Shown here: positions 16,237 to 24,476 of the stretch, in pieces
Layout of the letters: each line of letters begins with the position of its first letter
Position numbering within the stretch: the stretch's first letter is position 1
DNA from: Kocuria sp. TGY1127_2
GTDB taxonomy: Bacteria > Actinomycetota > Actinomycetes > Actinomycetales > Micrococcaceae
DNA length: 64,000 bases
Direction: 5' to 3'
Assembly (NCBI RefSeq): GCF_013394385.1
Contig: NZ_AP022834.1
Location: 186,001 to 250,000 of the forward strand
Translations under genes and position numbers: made by a program
The notes under the pieces: generated by a model
Told to the model about the DNA's origin: nothing
Database searches by the model: none
The model's input: the letters and a program-made list of their open reading frames with translations, nothing else

Positions 16237-16904
16237 ACAGACTGTCGATCCAGAACAATGACCTCGTCGAATCGACGGAAGCGGTAATCATACCCACCCC
16301 CTTCGGGTTGTTTTCCGTGCGAGGCTGGCTATTCCCCAACGATCATGAGTTACTGAGCTTCACCGCAGTCCGCGAAGACGGCCAACCCGTTGATGTGAGT
16401 AATCCATTCCCCCTAGTCAGGCTGCATTCTGAATGCGCAACGGGTGACATCTTCGGATCGTACAGATGCGACTGCGGCCCACAGCTGCACGAGGGTCTTG
16501 AGCGTATCTCCGAGTGCGGGGGAACCGCTGTGTATCTGCGAGGGCACGAGGGCAGGGGAATCGGTCTTGTCAACAAATTGAAGGCATATCGTTTGCAGGA
16601 CCAAGGACTGGATACCGTCGACGCGAATGTTGCCCTGGGCTTCGAGCCGGATGAACGTGACTACGAAGAAGCTGCCGTGGTTCTCAGCAAACTCGGAATC
16701 GGCCAACTGCGTCTTATGACCAACAACCCCGCAAAGGTTGAGGCCTTGACGAGTTTCGGGTTCCACGTGAAGTGCATGGTTCCGGACGAAGTGGCCCCGC
16801 GCCCAGAGAACTCTGCGTACATGATGACCAAAAAAATACGCATGAATCACAAATTGAATCTGAATGAGGAGCCAGCTGAGGCGGCGCATCGTAGCAAGGA
16901 ATGA
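16233..16904 (+). CDS. ribA: RibA GTP cyclohydrolase II, stand-alone
   Basis: First committed enzyme of riboflavin synthesis; opens the GTP imidazole ring. The zinc-binding cysteine cluster is seen in SECATGDIFGSYRCDCGPQ, followed by the catalytic segment RGHEGRGIGLVNK and the LMTNNPAK substrate-binding motif near residue 175. Length is 223 residues, matching single-domain GTP cyclohydrolase II rather than the RibBA fusion common in actinomycetes; its RibB partner is instead fused to RibE directly upstream. The ATG overlaps the ribEB stop (ATGA). A 52-bp gap separates it from ribH. Confidence 0.93.
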   Translation: MNRLSIQNNDLVESTEAVIIPTPFGLFSVRGWLFPNDHELLSFTAVREDGQPVDVSNPFPLVRLHSECATGDIFGSYRCDCGPQLHEGLERISECGGTAVYLRGHEGRGIGLVNKLKAYRLQDQGLDTVDANVALGFEPDERDYEEAAVVLSKLGIGQLRLMTNNPAKVEALTSFGFHVKCMVPDEVAPRPENSAYMMTKKIRMNHKLNLNEEPAEAAHRSKE

Positions 16905-16956
16905 ACCTGGTTGCCGGCCCAGTAATCAAGATAGCAACAATACCCTAAGGAATATT

Positions 16957-17445
16957 ATGAGCAGTATTGGAACTGCAACAACTGATGTAACCCAGCTCGA
17001 TGTCAGCGGCTTGAAGATCGCCGTGGTGGCTGCGTCCTGGCACGAGCAGGTAATGGACGGGCTTCTTGGTGGTGCCAAGCGAGCCCTGGAACAGGTTGGT
17101 CTTCTGGACACCTCGACAGTGGTTCGAGTTGCGGGAGCATTCGAATTGCCGGTTGTATCCCAATCCCTTGCACAGACTCACGATGGGGTTGTTGCCCTCG
17201 GTGTCGTTATTCGAGGGGGAACCCCCCACTTCGACTACGTGTGTTCGGCGGCTTGTGACGGATTGGGCCGCATTGCGTTGGATACTGGAAAGTCCATTGG
17301 ATTCGGCGTTTTGACGTGTGATGACGAACAGCAGGCACTGGATAGGGCCGGGCTCGCGGAATCGCAAGAAGACAAGGGGTATGACGTAGCGGCTGCCACA
17401 CTGCAGACGGCCGTGACCCTCCGCGAACTGAGCCAACACGGGTAA
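16957..17445 (+). CDS. ribH: RibH lumazine synthase
   Basis: 6,7-Dimethyl-8-ribityllumazine synthase, which condenses the RibB and RibD products and forms icosahedral or pentameric shells in the family. The 162-residue protein has the family landmarks: IAVVAASWHEQVMDGLLGGA near the N-terminus, VAGAFELP, ALGVVIRGGTPHFDYV, and GFGVLTCDDEQQALDRAG. The frame is open upstream to 16864, but ATG 16957 follows AAGGA with correct spacing and matches the family N-terminus. It is the last biosynthetic gene of the rib operon; a -10-like TATATT at 17459-17464 after its stop may start the next unit. Confidence 0.93.
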   Translation: MSSIGTATTDVTQLDVSGLKIAVVAASWHEQVMDGLLGGAKRALEQVGLLDTSTVVRVAGAFELPVVSQSLAQTHDGVVALGVVIRGGTPHFDYVCSAACDGLGRIALDTGKSIGFGVLTCDDEQQALDRAGLAESQEDKGYDVAAATLQTAVTLRELSQHG

Positions 17446-17487
17446 TCAGTTTTCCTCGTATATTCAAACGGAACTGGGGGAATCGAG

Positions 17488-17535
17488 ATGGCAGAAAGTG
17501 TAGTCGCTCGATTGGCCCGAAGATTTAGATCCTGA
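17488..17535 (+). CDS. 15-codon leader peptide upstream of the MFS pump
   Basis: A short ORF encoding MAESVVARLARRFRS. It has a strong ribosome site (GGGGGAA at 17476-17482, 5-nt spacer), and its TGA coincides with the first bases of an 18-bp GC-rich hairpin. The C-terminal RRFRS contains an R-X-R pattern. In known drug-inducible leaders, R/K-X-R/K motifs stall ribosomes in the presence of macrolides. A TATATT at 17459-17464 could be its own -10 element. Real translation is unproven, but the start site, stop position and hairpin register are unlikely to be accidental. Confidence 0.55.
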   Translation: MAESVVARLARRFRS

Positions 17536-17572
17536 GACTGGGCCGGGCGCCTGGGGCGTCCGGCCCAGTCTC
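17534..17572 (+). terminator. Strong attenuator-like hairpin before the MFS pump
   Basis: GAGACTGGGCCGG (17534-17546) pairs perfectly with CCGGCCCAGTCTC (17560-17572), and the inside can extend by about five more pairs to a 3-nt loop. It begins at the stop codon of the leader peptide, so a ribosome stalled on the last codons would cover the 5-prime arm. There is no T-run after it. It may simply terminate the rib operon, but its register suggests attenuation of the downstream transporter. Confidence 0.65.
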
Positions 17573-17593
17573 GCCGAGGGTGGTTATGCACTG

Positions 17594-18811
17594 ATGACAA
17601 CCAAAGCCAAGCACCCAACGGAGGGGGTCGGCCCCGATTCCGCGTGGCGTGTGCACGGAGCAATGTATCTTCTCCTCACGGCGTTCCTGGGACGTTTGCC
17701 CCAAGCCATGGGGGCCTTGGCCCTGGTGAGGTTCGTCAGGGACGGTGGTGGTTCTTACAATCTCGCGGGCGTCGTTACTGCCGTTTTCATTCTCGGCGGA
17801 GCCGTGGGACAGCCGTACTGGGGACGCCTTGTTGACCGGCATGGCGCGCGCATCGTGGTTTCGATAACGTCCCTTTGCGGTGGCCTAGGGTTGTGTCTCG
17901 TTACTTTCCTGGGGCCTGCGCATCCGGTCCTCGTCACTGTGGCGGCCACCGTGGCGGGGGTGGCAACCCCACCTCTGGAGTCCTGTCTCCGTTCAACCTG
18001 GACCGCAATCATGCGTCCAGGAAAACAGCTCAATTCCGCTTTCAGTCTCGACGTCGCAGCCCAGCAGTTCCTCTTCGTCTTGGGCCCGATACTCAACGTC
18101 GTGTCCTTGGCGGTGCTTGGATCGTCGGGAAACGTATTGCTCATGGCTTTCTTGACTGTGGCCGGTTCCATAGCCTTTGCTCTTTTCCCAGTGATGCGGA
18201 AACCTCTGGATCGGCTCGATCAGGAGGTTCACAAGAAGCCACTGGCCTACTCGGCTTTGAGACGGATCGTTGCGGTTCAGTTTCTTATCGGGGTTCCTGT
18301 CGGCGCATTACCTGTGATCGTAAATACCTTTGGTGAATTGCGCCATGAGAGTGCAGTCTCCGGGGTGCTGTTGGGGATAAACGGTTTGGGTGGATTTGCT
18401 GGCAGTCTGTGGATCGGTCGATGGAAGTTCAAATGGCCGATCGTCACCACTCTCAGGTGGACCGTCTTCGGATTCGGATGCGCTTTTATTTTGCTGTTTT
18501 CGCCGCAATTGCCGCTGGTATCCTATGCGGCCATCTTGATCTTGGCCGGTATCGGCTTTCCCATGGCATTGGCGCAGATCTTCCATCTGACGGAAAGGTC
18601 AGTGCCGCGGAAGGTCCTCAACGAGGCCAACGCATGGGCCGTGAGCGGTGTCGGTTCCGGCATCGCCGCCGGAACCTGGGGATGCGGTCTCGCCCTGGAT
18701 GCTATGGGGCCTGTTGTCGGCACCAGCATCGCTGTTATTACCTGTGCATGTGTGGCGTGGTCCTCGCTGGTCATCATGCCTCGCCATTCGACACGGAATG
18801 GCCGCTTTTGA
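17594..18811 (+). CDS. MFS transporter downstream of the riboflavin operon
   Basis: A 405-residue major-facilitator protein with about 12 predicted membrane helices. The loop after helix 2 has the MFS motif GRLVDRHGAR, and a GVATPPLESCLRSTW segment follows in helix 4-5, a pattern seen in drug-type exporters. ATG 17594 is preceded by GAGGG (17576-17580) at 13 nt; a two-codon ORF (ATG CAC TGA at 17586-17594) lies between them and overlaps the start in TGATG. The leader peptide and hairpin upstream suggest inducible expression. It could export a drug or a flavin-like compound; the substrate is not evident from sequence. Confidence 0.83.
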   Translation: MTTKAKHPTEGVGPDSAWRVHGAMYLLLTAFLGRLPQAMGALALVRFVRDGGGSYNLAGVVTAVFILGGAVGQPYWGRLVDRHGARIVVSITSLCGGLGLCLVTFLGPAHPVLVTVAATVAGVATPPLESCLRSTWTAIMRPGKQLNSAFSLDVAAQQFLFVLGPILNVVSLAVLGSSGNVLLMAFLTVAGSIAFALFPVMRKPLDRLDQEVHKKPLAYSALRRIVAVQFLIGVPVGALPVIVNTFGELRHESAVSGVLLGINGLGGFAGSLWIGRWKFKWPIVTTLRWTVFGFGCAFILLFSPQLPLVSYAAILILAGIGFPMALAQIFHLTERSVPRKVLNEANAWAVSGVGSGIAAGTWGCGLALDAMGPVVGTSIAVITCACVAWSSLVIMPRHSTRNGRF

Positions 18812-18821
18812 AGTATGTGGA

Positions 18822-18848
18822 AACGGCCCGCCGGGTTGGCGGGCCGTT
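18822..18848. terminator. Terminator between converging genes
   Basis: AACGGCCCGCC (18822-18832) and GGCGGGCCGTT (18838-18848) form a perfect 11-bp stem with a 5-nt loop. It lies 10 bp after the MFS stop and before the end of the molybdoenzyme gene on the other strand, so it may serve both. Confidence 0.75.
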
Positions 18849-18889
18849 CCAAGGATCGGGGTGAGGATCTGAGGGCCGGTATTCCTGGG

Positions 18890-21313
18890 CTACTTCTCCA
18901 ATTCGATCGTGACCCGGATGCTCTTCATTAAGGGCTGTTCGGACTGCGTGCTGTAGTCCTCGATTCCGATCAGGACGTTCATCTCAGGCATGTAACCGGC
19001 AGCGCTGCCCTGAGGGATGTCCTTCGCGAAGGCCCGGTACTTGTTCAGTCGGCGCATGATGCCCAGCTTCGAGGTGGACGTGATGGACACGAAATCCCCC
19101 TCCTGGATCCCGCGGGCGCGCATGTCGTCGGGATTCATGAACACCAGGGTGCGGATGTTCTTGATCCCCCGGTAACGATCATTGTTGGAATAGATCGTGG
19201 TGTTCCACTGGTCATGGGAGCGCATCGTTTGCAAAACCAGTTTCCCTTCGCCCGGATCCACCTGCGGTAATTCGGCGGTCGAGAAATTCGCCTTGCCGCT
19301 CGTGGTCTTGGAGAAATCCAGTTCGCGTGCCGCCTGGTAGATACGGAATCCCGCGGGCTGGCGCACACGTTCGTTGAAATTCTCGAACCCGGGCAGAACC
19401 TCGGTCATCATGTCGCGGATCTCGTCGTAATTGTCCACGTACTTCTCGAACGGCGTTGTCGACTCGGGCAAGGTCGCGCGGGCCATGCCGCCCAGAATCG
19501 CCATCTCGGAGAGCAGATGCGGAGACGCGGGCTTCTTCATGCCGAAGGAGGCATGGACCATCGACATCGCATCCTCGGCCGAGACGCACTGTTCACCCGA
19601 GGCCTGGACATCCTTCTCGGAGCGGCCCAGACACGGGAGGATCAACGACTTTTTGCCGTGGACAATGTGGCTTCGGTTCAGTTTCGTGCTGACCTGCACA
19701 TTCAGATCCAGCTTCCGCATCGCGGTCTCGGTGTACTCCGGATCTGGAACCGCGCGAACGAAGTTACCGCCCAGCGAGACGAATACCTTGACCGATCCCT
19801 CATGCATGGCCTCGATCGAGCTGACCGTGTCCAGGCCGTGCTCGGTCGGCGCATCCAGGTTGAAAGCACGGTTGAGTTTCTCGATGAACTCTTTGCTCGG
19901 GCGATGGTCGATGCCGCATGTCCGGTTTCCCTGGACGTTCGAGTGCCCGCGCACGGGGGAAGGGCCGACGCCGTTCTTACCCAGGTTGCCCCGCAGCATC
20001 AGCAGGTTGACGATCTCGCGGACAGTGTCCACCCCGTGCTCGTGCTGGGAAACACCGAGGCACCAGGAGATCAGCGTCTTGTCCGACTCGCGGTACAGGT
20101 TCGCGAGCTGCATGATCTGGCCCTTGGAAACACCCGACTGCTCTTCGATCTCCTCCCAGGAGGTCTGCTCGACGAGTCTGCGGTACGCCTCGAAATCGTG
20201 GGTGTACTTCTCGAGGAATGCTTGATCGATGGCTTCCGGGTCGTTGGCGGTGAACTCGATCAGGCGCTTGCCGATGCCGCGCATCAGTGCCATATCGCCC
20301 CCGGGCCGGACCTGGAGGTTGAGGGAAGAGGTTCGGGTGACCTTGGCCATCATCATCTGATCGATCTCGTGCGGCACGATCGTCCCATTGGTCGCGCCCT
20401 CGATGATCGGATTGATGTGAACGATCTTGGTGCCCTTGCGCTCGGCCTGGGCCAGTGCCGTGAGCATGCGCGGCGCATTGGAGCCAGCATTCACACCCAT
20501 CACGAACAGGAGATCCGCCTCGAGCCAGTCGTTCAGGTCGGCGGTCCCCTTGCCCGTGCCCAGCGAGGCCGTCAGTGCACGCCCGGACGCCTCGTGACAC
20601 ATGTTCGAGCAATCGGGCAGATTGTTCGTACCGAACTCCCGCGCCCAGAGCTGGTACATGAACGTTGCCTCATTGCTTAGCCGGCCTGAGGTGTAGAACG
20701 TGGCTTCGTGCGGGCTGTCCAGGCCGCGGAGGGTGTCTCCGACCATCGCGAAGGCGTTCTCCCACGTGATCGGAATGTAATGATCGGATTCGGCATCGTA
20801 GGACATCGGCTCGGTCAAACGCCCGACCTTCTCCAGGTCATGGTCGGTCCAGGACTCGAGTTCGGTCACAGAGTGCTGGGCAAAGAATTCGCGGGTCGTC
20901 CGCTTCGGCGTCATCTCCCACGTGACGTGTTTGATGCCGTTTTCGCAGATATCCATCGAGACATTCGGATCGTCCGGCCATGCGCACCCTGGGCAATCGA
21001 AACCGCCGTCGGTTTGGTTCATGGTGAACACCGAACGGGCGCCGAGGACCGGTTCACGTTCCTTGGCCAAGACCTCGGTCACGGACAGTGCGGCGCCGTA
21101 ACCGGCGGCGGGGTGGTGATAATCCTTCTGAGAAAACGGACGGCGAGTGCGTGGGCCATAACCGCCCTGTCCCTGTCCGCCCTCCACGTTCCACTCGGTG
21201 ACGAGCTGACCTGCAAGGCCCTGGAGATACGAATTATTGAGAGGCCCTTTGTTCTTGCCGGGGGCGCTGGCGGTTTCGTCGGACTGTCCTTTGATGTGCG
21301 GATGGACGGTCAT
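18890..21313 (-). CDS. FdhF/YdeP-family molybdopterin oxidoreductase
   Basis: Large cytoplasmic molybdopterin enzyme of 807 residues in the FdhF/YdeP group, related to formate dehydrogenase alpha subunits. The family hallmark FDCPGCAWPDDP lies about 110 residues from the start and probably ligates an iron-sulfur cluster. Other landmarks are CSNMCHEASG, the GVNAGSNAPRM segment and a C-terminal molydopterin dinucleotide-binding domain (MRSHDQWNTTIYSNNDR). I choose ATG 21313 because the coding strand has GAGGAGA just upstream; the open frame upstream of it is GC noise. No electron-transfer partner or FdhD is adjacent, so physiological activity, formate oxidation or acid resistance as proposed for YdeP, is unclear. 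Confidence 0.87.
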   Translation of the reverse strand: MTVHPHIKGQSDETASAPGKNKGPLNNSYLQGLAGQLVTEWNVEGGQGQGGYGPRTRRPFSQKDYHHPAAGYGAALSVTEVLAKEREPVLGARSVFTMNQTDGGFDCPGCAWPDDPNVSMDICENGIKHVTWEMTPKRTTREFFAQHSVTELESWTDHDLEKVGRLTEPMSYDAESDHYIPITWENAFAMVGDTLRGLDSPHEATFYTSGRLSNEATFMYQLWAREFGTNNLPDCSNMCHEASGRALTASLGTGKGTADLNDWLEADLLFVMGVNAGSNAPRMLTALAQAERKGTKIVHINPIIEGATNGTIVPHEIDQMMMAKVTRTSSLNLQVRPGGDMALMRGIGKRLIEFTANDPEAIDQAFLEKYTHDFEAYRRLVEQTSWEEIEEQSGVSKGQIMQLANLYRESDKTLISWCLGVSQHEHGVDTVREIVNLLMLRGNLGKNGVGPSPVRGHSNVQGNRTCGIDHRPSKEFIEKLNRAFNLDAPTEHGLDTVSSIEAMHEGSVKVFVSLGGNFVRAVPDPEYTETAMRKLDLNVQVSTKLNRSHIVHGKKSLILPCLGRSEKDVQASGEQCVSAEDAMSMVHASFGMKKPASPHLLSEMAILGGMARATLPESTTPFEKYVDNYDEIRDMMTEVLPGFENFNERVRQPAGFRIYQAARELDFSKTTSGKANFSTAELPQVDPGEGKLVLQTMRSHDQWNTTIYSNNDRYRGIKNIRTLVFMNPDDMRARGIQEGDFVSITSTSKLGIMRRLNKYRAFAKDIPQGSAAGYMPEMNVLIGIEDYSTQSEQPLMKSIRVTIELEK

Positions 21314-21702
21314 GGTTTCTCCTCGCCCGGTGTATGGTTCGAATGCCCGACCGGTCCGGGAACGATCAGGGGCAAGTCTGGTGCCAGGATACCCCCGTCG
21401 CGAGATACCTTGCCAAGCGAAATTTTTCTCGGTTCCCGCGACGTGGGCTTCGCCGGTGACACGGTTGACCCTCGAAAAGGTCAACAGCGCCGACGTCCCG
21501 AGCCCGCTGACACGGGCCACCCCAGCGCCGGGGTCCGGCGAATGCACTCATGCGGAAATGCCTCGGAAACTCCCATATTTGCCTTCGCCCCGGCGGTTCT
21601 GGGTGCCAGATCCCGCCCTTGAAATCTTGGCCCACAGCTGTCAGTGCGGTGACCCCGATCACTAGACTGAGAGCGTACCGACCCCGAACGGAAGAAGAGA
21701 TC
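21314..21702. other. Divergent promoter region with a 7-bp inverted repeat
   Basis: This 389-bp gap separates the divergent molybdoenzyme and butanediol-dehydrogenase genes. GTTGACC (21464-21470) and GGTCAAC (21479-21485) form a perfect inverted repeat with an 8-nt spacer, a plausible operator. I see no gene in the gap. Confidence 0.4.
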
Positions 21703-22776
21703 ATGCGTGCCGCCCGTTATTACCAGAACCACGACATCCGCATTGACGACATCGAACCGCCGGTCGCCGGAGCCGGGGATGTTCTCATCAACGTCGCATG
21801 GTGCGGGATCTGCGGAACCGACCTCCACGAGTACTTGGACGGGCCGATCTTCGTTCCGCCCAAGGGCCAGCCCCACCCGATTTCTGGTGAAGAGGCGCCC
21901 ATCACGCTGGGGCACGAGATGAGCGGTACCGTCGCCGCGCTAGGCGAAGGCGTTGACGACCTCAAAGTTGGGCAGAAGGTCGTCGTTGAGCCCTACCTGA
22001 TCCGTGAGGAAGATTGGGAAGATCATCATTACCAACTCAGTCCGGACATGAACTTTATCGGCTTGGGCGGTGGAGGCGGCGGCCTCGGAGAACAAATCGC
22101 CGTCAACCGTCACTGGGTACACCCCATCGCCGACTCGGTGAACCTCGACGAAGCGGCCCTGATCGAGCCCCTTTCCGTCGCTCACCACGGTTTTGTACGA
22201 TCCGGAGCAAAGAAAGGGGACACCGCCGTCATCGGTGGTGCCGGTCCCATCGGAGTACTCACTGCGGCGGTGGCCAAGGCGGAAGGACTGACTGTTGTCA
22301 TCTCCGAACTCTCGGAACTGCGTCGTCAGAAAGCCTTGGACGCGGGGGTAGCCGACTATGCCTTCGATCCTCGGCAAGTCGACGTGGCCGACGAGATCCG
22401 CGGACTCACTGGGGGAAAAGGCGCGGACGTCGGCTTCGAGTGCAGCTCGGTCGACGTCGTGCTGGACATGCTTCTGGACGCCGTTCGTCCGGCAGGGGTC
22501 ATCGTCAACGTTTCCATCTGGGGGCATGAGCCAAAGGTCGCTCTGCACAAACTGGTGATGAAGGAGATCGACCTCCGGGGCACCATAGGGTATTCCTACG
22601 ACCACCCCGCAACCATCAGGCTCGTTGAAGAAGGTCTAGTGGATCTTCGCCCGTTCATCACCGGCAAGATCGGTCTCGATGACCTGATCGACAAAGGCTT
22701 CGATACGCTGATCAACCACAATGAGACCGCCGTGAAGATTCTGGTGTCCCCGACTGGCCAAGGGCTCGAGAGCTAA
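21703..22776 (+). CDS. Zinc-dependent 2,3-butanediol/sorbitol-type dehydrogenase
   Basis: Medium-chain zinc alcohol dehydrogenase of 357 residues. The catalytic zinc region CGICGTDLHEY is near residue 36, followed by GHEMSGTV near 69. A Rossmann motif (GGAGPIGVLTA) is near residue 180. The insert EDGPIFVPPKG-like segment after the first zinc ligand (LDGPIFVP) is typical of (R,R)-butanediol dehydrogenases, which interconvert acetoin and 2,3-butanediol with NAD(H). ATG 21703 has GAAGAAGAG upstream. Its stop overlaps the pdxT stop on the opposite strand by 4 bp. The exact polyol substrate is an inference. Confidence 0.85.
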   Translation: MRAARYYQNHDIRIDDIEPPVAGAGDVLINVAWCGICGTDLHEYLDGPIFVPPKGQPHPISGEEAPITLGHEMSGTVAALGEGVDDLKVGQKVVVEPYLIREEDWEDHHYQLSPDMNFIGLGGGGGGLGEQIAVNRHWVHPIADSVNLDEAALIEPLSVAHHGFVRSGAKKGDTAVIGGAGPIGVLTAAVAKAEGLTVVISELSELRRQKALDAGVADYAFDPRQVDVADEIRGLTGGKGADVGFECSSVDVVLDMLLDAVRPAGVIVNVSIWGHEPKVALHKLVMKEIDLRGTIGYSYDHPATIRLVEEGLVDLRPFITGKIGLDDLIDKGFDTLINHNETAVKILVSPTGQGLES

Positions 22777-23354
22777 AGTGTGATCTCCAGAAGGTCCTCG
22801 TGGACGGTGGAGTCCCCGGTGAGTTCCGGGTGGAAAGAAATGCCCAGAATATTTCCTTGACGCACCGCAACCACCTGGTCCTCGTGTCTGGCCAGCGTCC
22901 GGACCCCTTCGCCCAGAGCCGTGACGATCGGCGCTCGGATGAAGGCGGCCCGGACGGATCGCGAGGCGGATCCCATCCAATCGAGCGTGGCCTCCGTTGA
23001 GGCGACCTGCGAGCCGAAAGCGTTCCGGGAGACGCCGACGTCGAGCACCGATAATGACTGCTGCCCGGGGGCTGGGTCGTCGATGTGAGACGACAACATG
23101 ATGAGGCCCGCGCAGGTGCCCAGTACAGGCAATCCGCCGCGAATCGTCTCGATCAGAGGCTCGCGGAGTCCGAAAATCCTGGTCAGACGGTCAATGGTTG
23201 AAGACTCTCCGCCGGGAAGCACCAAAGCATCAAGCCGCTTCAGCTCTTCCGGGCGCCGGACCAACACGGTTTGGGCCCCGAGCTGGCCGAGCATGCGGAC
23301 ATGCTCGGCCACCCCACCCTGAAGCGCGAGGACCCCAACAGTAGGGTTGCTCAT
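22773..23354 (-). CDS. pdxT: PdxT glutaminase subunit of PLP synthase
   Basis: Class I glutamine amidotransferase that supplies ammonia to PdxS for pyridoxal 5-phosphate synthesis. The 193-residue protein starts with VGVLALQGGVAEH, has LPGGESSTIDRL, the nucleophile segment GTCAGLIML, and the C-terminal SFHPELTGD that holds the catalytic histidine and glutamate. ATG 23354 gives the standard N-terminus; upstream codons in the same frame are not family-like. It is the second gene of pdxS-pdxT, 7 bp after pdxS. The convergent stop-codon overlap with the butanediol dehydrogenase gene (22773-22776) leaves no room for a terminator. Confidence 0.95.
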   Translation of the reverse strand: MSNPTVGVLALQGGVAEHVRMLGQLGAQTVLVRRPEELKRLDALVLPGGESSTIDRLTRIFGLREPLIETIRGGLPVLGTCAGLIMLSSHIDDPAPGQQSLSVLDVGVSRNAFGSQVASTEATLDWMGSASRSVRAAFIRAPIVTALGEGVRTLARHEDQVVAVRQGNILGISFHPELTGDSTVHEDLLEITL

Positions 23355-23361
23355 GGACTTC

Positions 23362-24279
23362 CTACCAGCCGCGTTCGGCCAGGCGGTGTGGGGCTGCAAG
23401 ATCACCCACGTTGATCCCGACCATGGCTTCGCCGAGTCCGCGTGAGGCTTCGGCGACCGCATGGGCGTCTTCGTAGAAGGCCGTTGCCTTGACGATTGCG
23501 GCCGCACGCTGTGCTGGGTTGCCGGACTTGAAGATTCCGGATCCGACGAACACCCCGTCGGCACCGAGCTGCATCATCATCGCGGCATCCGCCGGTGTTG
23601 CGACGCCGCCGGCGGTGAACAGGACTACCGGCAGCTTCCCGGTCCGTGCGACTTCCGCAACGATGTCGTACGGTGCCGCAAGTTCCTTGGCCTTGACGTA
23701 CAGAGAATCGGGCGCGGAAGCGTAGGCGGCCTGGAGGTCGGCGATCTGCGACTTGATGGTCCGGATGTGCTTGGTTGCTTCGGAGACGTCCCCGGTTCCG
23801 GCCTCACCCTTGGAGCGAATCATTGCGGCACCTTCGGCAATGCGACGGAGGGCCTCACCCAGGTTGGTTGCACCGCACACGAACGGGACGGTGAACTTCT
23901 GCTTGTCGATGTGGTTCACGTAGTCGGCGGGGGAAAGGACCTCGGACTCGTCGATGTAGTCGACCTTGAGCGCCTCGAGGATTTGGGCCTCGACGAAATG
24001 GCCGATGCGAGCCTTGGCCATGACCGGGATGGACACGGTCTCAATGATCTGCTCGATCAGATCCGGGTCGGACATACGGGCGACTCCACCCTGAGCCCGA
24101 ATATCGGCGGGCACTCGTTCCAGAGCCATGACGGCAACCGCGCCCGCGTCCTCCGCGATGCGGGCTTGTTCCGGGGTGACGACGTCCATGATGACGCCGC
24201 CCTTCAACATGTCGGCCAGACCCCGCTTCACGAGGGGCGAGCCGGTCTGGGCAGAGTTTTCACTAGCTGATTCAGTCAT
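23362..24279 (-). CDS. pdxS: PdxS pyridoxal 5-phosphate synthase subunit
   Basis: TIM-barrel synthase that makes pyridoxal 5-phosphate from ribose 5-phosphate, glyceraldehyde 3-phosphate and ammonia (DXP-independent route). Family landmarks are [40 protein letters not shown], the [14 protein letters not shown] segment and the [15 protein letters not shown] phosphate-binding region. Length of 305 residues is standard. ATG 24279 gives the normal short N-terminal extension. It is divergent from the MocR regulator, which probably controls it. Confidence 0.96.
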   Translation of the reverse strand: MTESASENSAQTGSPLVKRGLADMLKGGVIMDVVTPEQARIAEDAGAVAVMALERVPADIRAQGGVARMSDPDLIEQIIETVSIPVMAKARIGHFVEAQILEALKVDYIDESEVLSPADYVNHIDKQKFTVPFVCGATNLGEALRRIAEGAAMIRSKGEAGTGDVSEATKHIRTIKSQIADLQAAYASAPDSLYVKAKELAAPYDIVAEVARTGKLPVVLFTAGGVATPADAAMMMQLGADGVFVGSGIFKSGNPAQRAAAIVKATAFYEDAHAVAEASRGLGEAMVGINVGDLAAPHRLAERGW

Positions 24280-24338
24280 GAGACCATCATCTCCGACCCC
24301 CTGGTACAGAGTAAGGGCCAGAATCGTGGAAAAATTTT

Positions 24339-24353
24339 GGTCCAGTGGGGACC
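24339..24353. promoter_or_regulatory. Candidate PdxR operator
   Basis: GGTCC-AGTGG-GGACC is a 5-bp inverted repeat midway between divergent pdxS and the MocR gene. The CCAGTGG core resembles reported PdxR-type site elements (AGTGG-like) in other actinomycetes. The match is short, so this is a candidate only. Confidence 0.35.
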
Positions 24354-24476
24354 CTGTGCGTCGAAATGGAAATGTGGAGCGGACGCGGGATGAATCAACA
24401 CCCGACACCGCCACCTCGGCGCGGAAACGAGTGCATGGGGCTGCGATGGCAACCGGAAAGCAAAGAGGTGAATGGC

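Noticed and set aside
19517-20680. 387-codon plus-strand frame inside the FdhF/YdeP gene
   Set aside because: It is the complement of a well-conserved molybdoenzyme and has no domain features.
23461-24270. Plus-strand frame opposite pdxS
   Set aside because: It is a shadow of pdxS, rich in Asp, Gly and Val without a family match.
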